A stretch of DNA of 22,990 nucleotides from Bacteriovoracaceae bacterium UBA4096 (GCA_002381945.1 DFXY01000026.1:191091-214080); one strand, 5' to 3'; positions 1 to 8,434 are shown, counted from the stretch's first letter. Translations and numbers: made by a program. Notes: a model not told the origin generated them from the letters alone.

Positions 1-234
1 GTTCTGGCCTTGCTTCAAGGGGAAATACAATTAACGAAAAGGTCCAAACCTAAAGAAATTATTCCTTCAGGCCATATTTTGGGTATTCATCATATACTAA
101 ATGATTTGCCAGTGAACATGGGTTGCAAAATAATCAAAGGCTCCAAGATCGTTCTCATTGGGAAATTTGAACTTCTGGAAGCCTTTCGTTTTACTGATTC
201 AAAACTTTATCAATTAATTAAAAAGTTTCTTTAA
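1..234 (+). CDS. CRP-like beta-roll protein without HTH, 5'-truncated by window edge
   Basis: The reading frame is open from base 1 and ends at TAA 232-234, giving 77 C-terminal residues; the true start lies outside the window. The sequence resembles the second half of a CRP/FNR-family effector (cyclic-nucleotide-binding-like) domain: a QGEI strand, then a turn with LGIHH at residues 27-31, strands, and a final helix FELLEAF. It stops directly after that helix, so there is no helix-turn-helix. It is clearly paralogous to the complete 119-aa protein at 20453-20812 (LGVHHLIN against LGIHHILN, SELLNAL against FELLEAF). Its 3' end overlaps the convergent last gene of the nos operon by 17 bases. 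The ligand is unknown. The family assignment rests on fold pattern and on the paralog. Confidence 0.72.
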   Translation, partial: VLALLQGEIQLTKRSKPKEIIPSGHILGIHHILNDLPVNMGCKIIKGSKIVLIGKFELLEAFRFTDSKLYQLIKKFL

Positions 235-805
235 CTGCAACTGCTTCATTTTTTCTTGAAATAAAAACCGAAATAATCACGCAAAGTGCGGCAAAGCAGC
301 TGAGATAGAAACCATTTCCGGGAACCGCATAAGTTGTAAACTGACCGATGATCCCTTCTCCTAGTATGACCGGTGTAAATGGAGTAAGCCTTACTGGAGC
401 GGCAGGATTTAAATCATGTCCAAATTTATAAAGCCAAAGCTGAAAAATTGTGACGAATGCCAATGGAAAGCCCAGCATGGCCAACGAGAAAATATGCAGC
501 ACTTTCCTCCGTGGGAACAAACCATGAGCAAGAGATAAAACTGACAAACCCATCAAGACAAAGGGTGCCATCGCTTTTTCATTTTTTGCGGCATCTTCCA
601 GTTTCTGCATTCCAATGTAGTGATTAATGATATCGATCTCTGCCACATCACCCTTGGCCCCTGTCATAAAGATATCCAACTCTAAACCCATAGGGTATTG
701 AGGCGCCTTGAATTTAAAATTCCACATGGGCTGGGTGTATACAAACGTATAACAGATAACACTTATAACAGCTAAGATAAAAGGTTTAGAAAATATTCGA
801 TTCAT
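218..805 (-). CDS. Four-helix membrane protein of the nos operon (function unknown)
   Basis: 195 aa. Predicted helices lie near residues 8-24, 81-98, 103-125 and 165-184. Between helices 1 and 2 is a roughly 55-residue loop, probably periplasmic, with APQYP (34-38) and NHYIGM (61-66). A second loop has GHDLNPAAP (129-137) and PFTP. The histidines and methionines in these loops could bind metal or a partner, but this is inference. From memory, similar membrane proteins sit beside nosY/nosL in clade II (Sec-type) nos clusters; I cannot name the family securely. Its ATG overlaps the nosY stop as ATGA, preceded by AAGGA, so it is translated with nosY and is the last gene of the operon. The gene overlaps the convergent beta-roll gene by 17 bases. 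No terminator is evident at this end. Confidence 0.8.
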   Translation of the reverse strand: MNRIFSKPFILAVISVICYTFVYTQPMWNFKFKAPQYPMGLELDIFMTGAKGDVAEIDIINHYIGMQKLEDAAKNEKAMAPFVLMGLSVLSLAHGLFPRRKVLHIFSLAMLGFPLAFVTIFQLWLYKFGHDLNPAAPVRLTPFTPVILGEGIIGQFTTYAVPGNGFYLSCFAALCVIISVFISRKNEAVAVKETF

Positions 806-1629
806 ATTAAGTCCTTCTTTTTAAAGATAAAGTAACCCAAGGCCATAAGCCCAAAACCTGCAAATGAAGGCCACAAGATTGCCCAGGCAAGAAGATTGTT
901 AAGGCCTATTTTTTCGATGATGGTATAGGCAATAGGACCCAGTACAGTTAATTCCGGATCAAAAAGCCCGATGGCCGCCATCCTGAAAGACTGTAATGGA
1001 TTTAAAAATGCTGCTCCAAGAATAATTTCTGCCAAGACCCTTTGCTTGAGTAACAGGCCTAAAAGAAGGGCATCAATCATGGCCTCAAAAGCAAGCCATA
1101 ATATGAATCCCAGTCCAAGGGCCATCTCCTGTGTCTTAGAAAGAACGGAGAGAAGAAAAGCTATCCCAGTGAAAAATAATAAGTTGCCGCCGATAAAGCC
1201 TGTATATAAAAATATTACTGTCCAAGGGACTGGATATCCTTTGATCATTGTCACAACCCCTGCAGCAATCATTCCCAAGGCAAGTGGTAAGAACAATGAT
1301 AGAAAGCGGCCAAGACCTCTTCCCCAGTAGAATGAAGACAACTTAACAGGAACTGATAAGTTATATTCCCAAACTCCTGCTTCCCGGTCACCCACTAAAG
1401 TTCTCACCGTGGTCATCATCGTAAAGATAGGTAATACGATGATACTTATTTGAATCAATGTTAAAAGAAGTCGACCCAGACCGGTAAATCCCAAGGCCCT
1501 GGATTCGGCAAGACCAAAATAAAAGAAAATGGATATCATGGTGGCAACAGTTAAAACATAAAGCTGATACCATTTTGCACGGAAGGTCTCCTTCATTTCA
1601 AGCATCGCTAATAATATTGCGTGTCTCAT
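802..1629 (-). CDS. nosY: NosY, ABC-2 type permease of the NosDFY maturation system
   Basis: 275 aa, six predicted membrane helices, with the ABC-2 permease loop around DREAGVWEY after the second helix. NosY forms the membrane part of the NosDFY transporter needed to assemble the CuZ cluster of nitrous oxide reductase in the periplasm. A longer in-frame start exists at 1695, inside nosL, but ATG 1629 is better. It follows the nosL stop with only one base between, and the nosL 3' end supplies an AAGGA ribosome-binding site at good spacing. From this ATG the protein begins MRHAILLAMLEMKE, as expected for a cytoplasmic amphipathic N-terminus. Its stop overlaps the start of the next gene (ATGA). 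Confidence 0.9.
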   Translation of the reverse strand: MRHAILLAMLEMKETFRAKWYQLYVLTVATMISIFFYFGLAESRALGFTGLGRLLLTLIQISIIVLPIFTMMTTVRTLVGDREAGVWEYNLSVPVKLSSFYWGRGLGRFLSLFLPLALGMIAAGVVTMIKGYPVPWTVIFLYTGFIGGNLLFFTGIAFLLSVLSKTQEMALGLGFILWLAFEAMIDALLLGLLLKQRVLAEIILGAAFLNPLQSFRMAAIGLFDPELTVLGPIAYTIIEKIGLNNLLAWAILWPSFAGFGLMALGYFIFKKKDLI

Positions 1630-1630
1630 T

Positions 1631-2017
1631 CTATTCCTTAAACTTTTCCTGAATTTCAGAGAAGCTAATATCCCCACCTTCAGTAACAGCACCATAACCA
1701 GAATTCATAGGAGTTCTTAAGCCTGATTGGTACTTTACTTGTTCTGCGAGAACCCACTTTTCATCACCATGTGGATGAACATAAAGAGTGCCCTTATCTT
1801 CATCATGCTTGTGTTGTAAGGCACAGTTTAAATCATCATAAAAATGAATATCGCCGTTTGAGAGGACTCTTTGTACGGCATACCGTTTTTCACTTAAGAC
1901 CATTCTGCATCTGGCACAGCTCTCACGCCCCCATAATGGTTCCTGTGGTTTCAACTCTCCTGATTCCTGACAAGCGGTAAGAATAAATAAAAATAGCATC
2001 AAAATAAGTTTCTTCAT
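1631..2017 (-). CDS. nosL: NosL, copper-binding lipoprotein chaperone
   Basis: 128 aa. A short lipoprotein signal ends in the lipobox LTAC with Cys16 as the lipidated residue. The mature part has the NosL-type motif C34-A-R-C37-R-M39; Cys and Met residues here bind Cu(I) in characterised NosL proteins. NosL delivers copper to apo-NosZ together with NosDFY. The ATG overlaps the nosF stop (ATGA), with GGAG upstream. The stop lies one base before nosY. Placing nosL between nosF and nosY differs from the common nosDFYL order but keeps it in the same transcription unit. The motif and context make the call secure. Confidence 0.92.
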   Translation of the reverse strand: MKKLILMLFLFILTACQESGELKPQEPLWGRESCARCRMVLSEKRYAVQRVLSNGDIHFYDDLNCALQHKHDEDKGTLYVHPHGDEKWVLAEQVKYQSGLRTPMNSGYGAVTEGGDISFSEIQEKFKE

Positions 2018-2877
2018 TTTTTTCTCCTGAGAGTGACACTCTCAATTATTCCAGACCAGCGTGTAAGCGTGGCATGAAATCTAAAGCTGTCAGCGGATGG
2101 AATAATCCCCTCCCATTTCAACCCGTCACTATCCTGAGGATTAAAAGACCATTCCTGCAGGACTCCTTTTACAGAATCAGGCAGGCGCTTGAGCTCTAGT
2201 ACACAAATTTGTTCACCGGTTAAGGCATCTGATTCCCCACCTTCAACAATGTCATCAATCGTAATAACTCCAGCATCAAGCTCGATCACCCTTGAAACAA
2301 TTCCGGCAAGCTCATCCACCCGATGGGAGGTTAGGAGCATGGTAGTCTCAACAGGTAACTCCGAAAGTAGCTTAAAAAAGACGGCCCGGGCCTGTGGATC
2401 CAAATTGGCCGAAGGTTCATCCATAATGAGGAGTAAAGGTTTCCGTGCCAGCGCACATGCGATAAGTAACTTCTGCTTCATTCCCCCAGAGAGACTCTTA
2501 AAGGGAATTGAACTGCATTTTGAAATGTCCAGACCAAGCCGACGAGCTACAGGGTCTATGTCGGTAGCAGGAAATCCACACAATTCCGAAGTAAGCTTAA
2601 TAATTTCACCTACTGTATTTTTTAAAGCAGGTGGGGTCTGAGGAACAAAAGCGATTTTACTCAGGGCCTCTTCACGCTCCTTCTTGATGTTTGAATCAAA
2701 AATTTCAATGTTCCCTTCAAAATGGTACAGACCCAAGAGACATCTGATTAGTGTTGTTTTACCACAACCATTTTGTCCTACTAATGCCACTCGCTCACGG
2801 GGATTAATTTCCAGATTAAGATTCCTGAGAACCGGCACTGTTTTAAAAGTTTTAACGACATTTTCTACTTTAATCAT
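2014..2877 (-). CDS. nosF: NosF, ABC transporter ATPase for CuZ maturation
   Basis: 287 aa from ATG 2877. Walker A GQNGCGKTT (34-42), Q-loop Q80, signature LSGGMKQ (129-135), Walker B LLLIMDE (148-154) and switch His185 are all intact, so the ATPase should be active. It powers NosY/NosD in the maturation of periplasmic nitrous oxide reductase. An alternative TTG start six bases upstream (2883) overlaps the nosD stop. The ATG two bases after that stop is more likely, although its ribosome-binding site is weak, which suggests translational coupling to nosD. The stop overlaps nosL (ATGA). Confidence 0.93.
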   Translation of the reverse strand: MIKVENVVKTFKTVPVLRNLNLEINPRERVALVGQNGCGKTTLIRCLLGLYHFEGNIEIFDSNIKKEREEALSKIAFVPQTPPALKNTVGEIIKLTSELCGFPATDIDPVARRLGLDISKCSSIPFKSLSGGMKQKLLIACALARKPLLLIMDEPSANLDPQARAVFFKLLSELPVETTMLLTSHRVDELAGIVSRVIELDAGVITIDDIVEGGESDALTGEQICVLELKRLPDSVKGVLQEWSFNPQDSDGLKWEGIIPSADSFRFHATLTRWSGIIESVTLRRKK

Positions 2878-2879
2878 AA

Positions 2880-4154
2880 TCAATTCTTTAAAATGCTAGG
2901 GTTTTTATCGGTTAGAACGATAATCGGTTCACCGAGATTTGCCACCTCTTCAATGATTCCCACCAGAGTAAAAAGTGGAGTGCCATAAAAGAGGGATGAT
3001 TTCGGATTCGATTTTCTGAGTGAATCACCATAAATTCTTATCACGAAGGGAGTGTCACCGACGTTATTACGATCCTCATCAAATCCCACATACTTATCCC
3101 AGGTATTCTTATCCCAAACACTCTGGCTCCCTCTCCTATGTTCTGTATCCACATCCTGAAGGTTACCTACGAAGGAGTTCTTTTTAAATTCGCCACCAAC
3201 TAAATCATTGCTCAAAACAACACCCTTACCATTAAAGGCAAATTTGTTTCCATAAAACCAGCTTCTGCTGCCGGCGTTGAAAGGAGAATTATCCACTAAC
3301 ACACCTACAGCGGAATAATTAATGGTGTTATTTTGAGCGATAATATTGGAAGTTTCTTTTAGGCCTATTCCCATCCCAGTCGCTCCCTGGGCCCTTTCGA
3401 TGTAATTATTGCTGATGATGAAGTCAGTTCCATACATCAGAAAAATACCAACTTGATTTCGTTTAAACACGTTATCCTGAATCTTTAATCCCTTACTGTA
3501 CATACTATGAATGCTGTACCTGGAATCACTGCCCTTATTCCCTCTAAAATCAATTTTCTGAGAATACCAGGACACCACATCCCGGGAATGACTCCAAGTA
3601 TTGTTTAAAACTTTCGAATTTGTAACCGACCATAGGCGAATTGCATCTCCCCTTAGTCCGATTTCGAGATTTTTGGAAGAGATGACATTATCCTGAATGA
3701 GGTTATTATCCCCGCTATAGACATCGATACCGAAAAGACAGTCTTCAATCGTATTACCAAGAAGTTTAGTATTGTTAACTGATCTTAAACCAATCCCCGA
3801 ATCGGCCTGGGTATAAGAGAGACCGGACCCCTTAATGGTCAGCCCTTTAATAGTAACTCCATTGGCCTCAATAACAATGACACTACCTATTTCATCGCCG
3901 GTAATAACGGCACCCGGAACTCCCTCGATTTTTACACCTGGAGTTTTAATGTGAATAGGTCCGTGATGAAGACCCTTGATAAGCTTAAGAGTTGAATTAG
4001 GGAGGAGTTTATCGATTTCTTTTTGTAAAGGTCCGGTCTTAACTTCCTGATGCCAGCCTTCGCTTGGTCGTTCAGGATTCATGCTGTCATCACAGGCCCC
4101 CGAGAGGGCCCATGATGACAAGATGATTATAATTAAGAACCGGAACTGTTTCAT
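2880..4154 (-). CDS. nosD: NosD, periplasmic parallel beta-helix maturation protein
   Basis: 424 aa. The N-terminal signal ends in LSGAC, a lipobox with Cys21, so this NosD is probably membrane-anchored on the periplasmic side. Most of the protein is a run of beta-helix turns with repeated N-x-I/V patterns (for example NNTIEDCLFGIDVYSGDNN and NNYIERAQG), the CASH/PbH1 fold of NosD. NosD docks on NosFY and interacts with NosZ and NosL during copper loading. The gene starts 8 bases after the stop of the CuZ-bearing nosZ and ends 2 bases before nosF. The C-terminal part after about residue 340 matches the usual NosD tail, and length is normal. Its ribosome-binding site is weak (AGAAG). Confidence 0.93.
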   Translation of the reverse strand: MKQFRFLIIIILSSWALSGACDDSMNPERPSEGWHQEVKTGPLQKEIDKLLPNSTLKLIKGLHHGPIHIKTPGVKIEGVPGAVITGDEIGSVIVIEANGVTIKGLTIKGSGLSYTQADSGIGLRSVNNTKLLGNTIEDCLFGIDVYSGDNNLIQDNVISSKNLEIGLRGDAIRLWSVTNSKVLNNTWSHSRDVVSWYSQKIDFRGNKGSDSRYSIHSMYSKGLKIQDNVFKRNQVGIFLMYGTDFIISNNYIERAQGATGMGIGLKETSNIIAQNNTINYSAVGVLVDNSPFNAGSRSWFYGNKFAFNGKGVVLSNDLVGGEFKKNSFVGNLQDVDTEHRRGSQSVWDKNTWDKYVGFDEDRNNVGDTPFVIRIYGDSLRKSNPKSSLFYGTPLFTLVGIIEEVANLGEPIIVLTDKNPSILKN

Positions 4155-4162
4155 ACATACTT

Positions 4163-6481
4163 CTATTTTTTACTCTTAAACTGATCAAGATATTCAATGA
4201 TCAAGTCAATATCTTCAGGCGGAACCTCAAGATTTGGCATTTCCAGAGCATATTTTGCAACTAAAGGTGCAATCGTAGGATCAGTGTAGTAGTTCTCAGG
4301 ATTGGCCACAAACTTCTTGATCCAATCTTTTGAACGACGGACTGTTACGTCAGTCAAATCAGGAGCTGTCTCTGCTTCTCCATGAATGTGACATCCGATA
4401 CATCCATACTCTTCAAATTTTACTGCTCCCGGATGTAATTTCTCTGTAGTGGCCACTTTAGTAACTTCTGGAAGCTTAAAGAGGGCCGCCACATATTCTG
4501 ACTCAAGGGCCCGGGCTTCCTGACGACGATTCTCAAACTGCTGGTCAAATTTAACATTCAACTGCCCAAAATCCTGAACTCCAAAAGGAGAAGAGATATC
4601 CTCAGCACTATAAGAGTAACTGCCTTTTTGTGAAGCGACAAATCTTAAGCTGGATGTTTTTCCCGGAGTGAAAACCCCAAGTACACCCATTCCATTTACA
4701 GTAAACTTAATCAGCTTGCCTTCCTCTTGCTCAATGTTTGTTAAGTGGAAAATAACTTCATCCCCTTGAGTAACATCAACATTCATAGGCACCACACCAT
4801 CGCGTGAAAGTGTACCAAAAACTTCAACTTTTTTACCGTTACGTACGACCTTTTCCTTACCCTTTAAAGTTGCCACAGGTGAAAGCTTCATCTGGACCGG
4901 ATCAGTACCTACTGGATAGGTAGTGATAGGATTAAGCTTCTTATTGTCTATACAGACAGTGTAGTGAGGCTCACCCAATGGAAGAGGAAGATCATAAATA
5001 ACCCTCATCTTCGGTTTAGAAGTATCAATCAACTGGTGATTTTGAGGCAACAAAGGACCTACCGGATCAAATCTGTCGATTGCAAGTTTGTTAAGTGCAA
5101 TCAAATATTTACCTGCTGGCTCAACTGAATCCCCTTGCATGGAAACAAGGTGACCAATGTTATAGTTAACAGAAACTTTATCCAGGACTTTCTTGTTGAT
5201 ATAGTCCCATTTCACGACTTGTGAATCTAGGTACAATGAAGTGTACACGACACCCGGCTCAGAGCCGTACTGGGTATGAAGAGGTCCCAGACCAACTTGG
5301 ACCTGACCATGCAAAGATTTCTGAAGATCAAGGATAGGTATCCCGTACTCATCATGACCGGCAAAATCCTTCTCCTCAACTAACTTTTTAATTTTACGGA
5401 AGTCGTATACTGAAGCATGTGTATCCAGTTTCCCGGCAACAATGATGAAACGTCCATCTGGAGAAACATCATTCCCGTGAGGAGACTTCGGTTCCGGAAT
5501 CAAAAAGAGAATTCCTTCCTTCGCGGCCACGTCCATCGGAATAACCGCGTGGTTGTTAACCATTTTGAATTTGCCCTTTTTGAACAACTCCTCTGCTTTT
5601 TGCCAATGAACAACATGCATGAAGTCAGTATCACGAGCAGAACAACCTGCTTCGAATGGAGGCTGTTTCCCATCAGGACCTGTACCGATATAGCGTTCAG
5701 AACAAAAAGAGTTGGTGAAGCTATATCCATAACTTTCACCCTTACCTGCATCACTTAAGTCCTGCGAGTAAGGAGGAGCAATTACAGTGAAGGATTTCTT
5801 AGGATCAATTTTACCTTTCTCATTATCAAACTTATGGAACGTGATCCCTCCACGATAGTGCTTGTTATAGTTATCCTGATTCAAGGGAACATACTTGCGA
5901 TCAGTAGGGGCAGCATACTGAGCACCTTCAACGATATATTCAGTATTAGGAGTAGCGAAGGCTCCACCATGGGCCGACATGAAAATCGGGTTATGGATGA
6001 CTTGCTTAGTTTCAAAATCTTTAAGATCGATAACAAAAATCCGAGGGTTGGCCTTATCATTCAAAAAGGCATAACGACCATCATACTTACCATTGGTCTC
6101 TGAGAAGGCCGGGTGGTGAGTATCGGCCCAGGATAATTCCTGAGAGTCAACCATGCGTCCTTTTCTAACCATGGCCCTAGTCTGAAGATCATGCATATAC
6201 CCTGATGCCGGATCATGGGCAGCGGTAGGTACATACTTATAAATCCTCATTGAAGGAACACCGTAAAGGATAGCTGAAGCGGCTTGTCCACCTGAGTTCA
6301 CACACACAAACTCATCTTCTTTTCCAGCTGGAGTGAAGGTTTGAGCAGCTGCTAAAACATCATCAGGCTTGAGCTTTCTCTCCTTAGCGATATCCATAAT
6401 TTTTTGAGTTAAATTACTGTCAGCATAAGCTGATCCCACTAAACCGACCAAGGCCATGAATGTGAGATATCTATTTTTCAT
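4163..6481 (-). CDS. nosZ: NosZ paralog B: CuZ catalytic subunit with C-terminal cytochrome c, CuA site lost
   Basis: 772 aa from ATG 6481, one base after the upstream nosZ paralog stop; AAGGTG lies 8 bases upstream, so the GTG at 6490 is not needed. A Sec signal peptide ends SAYA (20). The seven-bladed propeller keeps all seven CuZ histidines of NosZ: H122, H123 (DTHH), H171 (SAHGG), H335 (SPHG), H402 (GPLHT), H444 (IGHL) and H506 (GEPH). The cupredoxin domain (about 560-645) is present but its CuA ligands are gone: aligned without gaps to paralog A, the His/Cys/Cys/His/Met positions are I591, A626, S630, G634 and D637. A linker leads to a monoheme cytochrome c domain, C694-I-G-C697-H698, with M748 as a likely axial ligand. 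C-terminal heme domains occur in some clade II NosZ proteins, but there CuA is intact. It should be the N2O-reducing chain and should depend on another protein for CuA. Confidence 0.95.
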   Translation of the reverse strand: MKNRYLTFMALVGLVGSAYADSNLTQKIMDIAKERKLKPDDVLAAAQTFTPAGKEDEFVCVNSGGQAASAILYGVPSMRIYKYVPTAAHDPASGYMHDLQTRAMVRKGRMVDSQELSWADTHHPAFSETNGKYDGRYAFLNDKANPRIFVIDLKDFETKQVIHNPIFMSAHGGAFATPNTEYIVEGAQYAAPTDRKYVPLNQDNYNKHYRGGITFHKFDNEKGKIDPKKSFTVIAPPYSQDLSDAGKGESYGYSFTNSFCSERYIGTGPDGKQPPFEAGCSARDTDFMHVVHWQKAEELFKKGKFKMVNNHAVIPMDVAAKEGILFLIPEPKSPHGNDVSPDGRFIIVAGKLDTHASVYDFRKIKKLVEEKDFAGHDEYGIPILDLQKSLHGQVQVGLGPLHTQYGSEPGVVYTSLYLDSQVVKWDYINKKVLDKVSVNYNIGHLVSMQGDSVEPAGKYLIALNKLAIDRFDPVGPLLPQNHQLIDTSKPKMRVIYDLPLPLGEPHYTVCIDNKKLNPITTYPVGTDPVQMKLSPVATLKGKEKVVRNGKKVEVFGTLSRDGVVPMNVDVTQGDEVIFHLTNIEQEEGKLIKFTVNGMGVLGVFTPGKTSSLRFVASQKGSYSYSAEDISSPFGVQDFGQLNVKFDQQFENRRQEARALESEYVAALFKLPEVTKVATTEKLHPGAVKFEEYGCIGCHIHGEAETAPDLTDVTVRRSKDWIKKFVANPENYYTDPTIAPLVAKYALEMPNLEVPPEDIDLIIEYLDQFKSKK

Positions 6482-6482
6482 G

Positions 6483-8399
6483 TTATTCACCTTTTATGTA
6501 GTTGAAGAAACTCTTCATTTTTGGATTATTACGTAATTTTTGTAAACTATCAGACTGACTGATGTTCTTGTCACTCATTGGTTTAACCAGTAAGTAACCT
6601 TGCATTTCTAAGTGAAGTGCAGAACAAAACTCTGTGCAATAGAATGGAAAGACACCTGAGCGATCGGCCACAAAAGTTACAGTTGCTGTTTTACCTGGTT
6701 CCCAACTTCCGTGGACGTTGTATGAATCGATGGTGAAACCATGGGTCTGATCTCTTGACTGCTCATTACTGGTAATGTGGATACTTACTGTGTCACCTTG
6801 TTCAACTTCTATGTAATCAGGAGTAATGTGACTTCGGATAACTGTTGCGTAAACATGAACACGCTTTCCATCACGCACAATCTTCTCTTGACCTGATGGA
6901 GTCTTATAAGAAGAAATCAAACCTGTTCTTGGATCAGTCCCAATCTTATAGCGGAAGATCGGTTTATTGATCGTTGTCGACATCACAACACCAGCCAGGC
7001 GGGTTGATTGTGGTATTGAAGCATCATAGATACTGCTGATCTTGTCTTCACGAATATCAAGCAAGTGAGCAGACAATCCTGTTTGTGGTCCGATTCTGGT
7101 AAATCTTCCATAGGGCGAGTGGTTAACTACAACCGCATAGCGCTCCTGAGTTTTATTTGTATCGGCCTCTGGGATAATGATACTTCCAGCAGGAAAATCC
7201 AATGCATGACTTGATTTTACAGATTTATCGGAAAGACCGATTCGGACGACTTTATTAGGATTATGGACTGTCACATAAAGATTTTTTTCAGTAAAAGCAG
7301 CATCAACTGAAGCTCCACCAACATCGATGTTGGCCAGAGAAACTGTGCCAGCGGATAATGCTTTTAAATCCAAAAGATGCAGATTAGAACTGATTTTGTT
7401 CGAGATTGCAGCATACTTACCATTTCCGGAGATAACGACCTTGTAGGCCCCCGCCGGTAGCTCGTGACGGGCCAAAACTTTTGAGGCCAGAGCAGTCTTC
7501 TCATCCATCGTAAAATGGCCACTAACTTTGAAGGCCTTTGTCGAAATCAGACCTTCTGCAGTTTTCCAGTTAACAACGTTAAGATAAGGTGTTTCACCCT
7601 GAGTAATTGAAAGCATTAAGCCATCACTTTCACCCTTCCCCATTGCTGGTGAAGATTGTTTTCCCTTCGGTAACAACACAGTGAATGAAGTCGATGGATC
7701 AATAAAAAAGTGCTTATGACCTTCTCTTTCTTTTTCAATGAAGCGCCAGAAACTAGCACCAGCGATGGCGCGGCTTTCGTTTCCTGTGCCAACAAAAATT
7801 TCAGGATTAGCAGTAGTTTGAGCTACGTATTCAGAATTAGCGCTGACTGAAATATCAGCATTGCTGTTTCTTAAATAAGGATGAGTGACAATTTGTTTTG
7901 TTTCATATTCGGCAAGATCAACAATACCAACTCGTCCATTCGCTCCATCGGCAACGAACAGAGCTCTGCCATCATGTGTCCCATTTGTCAGGGAGAGAGC
8001 GGGAGTTCCCATATCACCAAAGCTGTATTCGATTTCTTCACGAGCACTGCCTTTAATAATAGCTTTACTTTCATCATCGAAAGCAAACCCCTGCCAAGGT
8101 TCAGCAGAAAAGACGGCAACGTACTTGAGAATCTTCATTGATGGCATTCCTACAACGGCCAAACGACCTGAAACACCAGTCCCAAAGAAGGCAAGGTATT
8201 CGTCCAGAGCACCACTTGGATTATAGGTTTTAACTGCTGACACAAGGTCTTCAGGTTTAAGGCCTCGGGCCTTAGCAACTTCCGACAGTTCACCGTTTAC
8301 GAACTGGTCCGAAAGTTCTGCGCTTTGTTCATCGCCCGTCTTTTTGGTACAGGCAGAGAACAGAAGCATGAGACATAAAGCAACAAGAATTGGTTTCAT
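6483..8399 (-). CDS. NosZ paralog A: CuA-bearing lipoprotein, CuZ site lost
   Basis: 638 aa from ATG 8399, preceded by AGAGGAAAG. The frame is open to 8540, but the extra 47 residues have no signal features. The chosen start gives a clean lipoprotein signal, LFSAC, with Cys17. The protein aligns with NosZ along its length (GLKPEDL near 46, SFGD near 126, LTNG near 137, KIGTDP near 485). The cupredoxin domain has a complete CuA site: H553 (QTHGF), C588, C592, H596 and M599, in the spacing C+4, +8, +11 as in NosZ and cytochrome oxidase subunit II. None of the CuZ histidines remains. The equivalents are G131/T132, N180, V365, A404 and L468; the SPHG segment is too diverged to place but has no His. 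It is probably the electron-entry subunit paired with the next gene. It is the first gene of the nos operon, under an FNR-type site. The frame is intact, so it is not a pseudogene. Confidence 0.93.
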   Translation of the reverse strand: MKPILVALCLMLLFSACTKKTGDEQSAELSDQFVNGELSEVAKARGLKPEDLVSAVKTYNPSGALDEYLAFFGTGVSGRLAVVGMPSMKILKYVAVFSAEPWQGFAFDDESKAIIKGSAREEIEYSFGDMGTPALSLTNGTHDGRALFVADGANGRVGIVDLAEYETKQIVTHPYLRNSNADISVSANSEYVAQTTANPEIFVGTGNESRAIAGASFWRFIEKEREGHKHFFIDPSTSFTVLLPKGKQSSPAMGKGESDGLMLSITQGETPYLNVVNWKTAEGLISTKAFKVSGHFTMDEKTALASKVLARHELPAGAYKVVISGNGKYAAISNKISSNLHLLDLKALSAGTVSLANIDVGGASVDAAFTEKNLYVTVHNPNKVVRIGLSDKSVKSSHALDFPAGSIIIPEADTNKTQERYAVVVNHSPYGRFTRIGPQTGLSAHLLDIREDKISSIYDASIPQSTRLAGVVMSTTINKPIFRYKIGTDPRTGLISSYKTPSGQEKIVRDGKRVHVYATVIRSHITPDYIEVEQGDTVSIHITSNEQSRDQTHGFTIDSYNVHGSWEPGKTATVTFVADRSGVFPFYCTEFCSALHLEMQGYLLVKPMSDKNISQSDSLQKLRNNPKMKSFFNYIKGE

Positions 8400-8434
8400 A
8401 TTCTTTCCTCTTAAGGGTTGTTTAAATATATATA

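Noticed and set aside
6483..8399. The CuA-type NosZ paralog as a decaying pseudogene
   Set aside because: The frame is uninterrupted, the signal, operon position and full CuA site are preserved, and its partner lacks CuA; random decay would not spare exactly that site.
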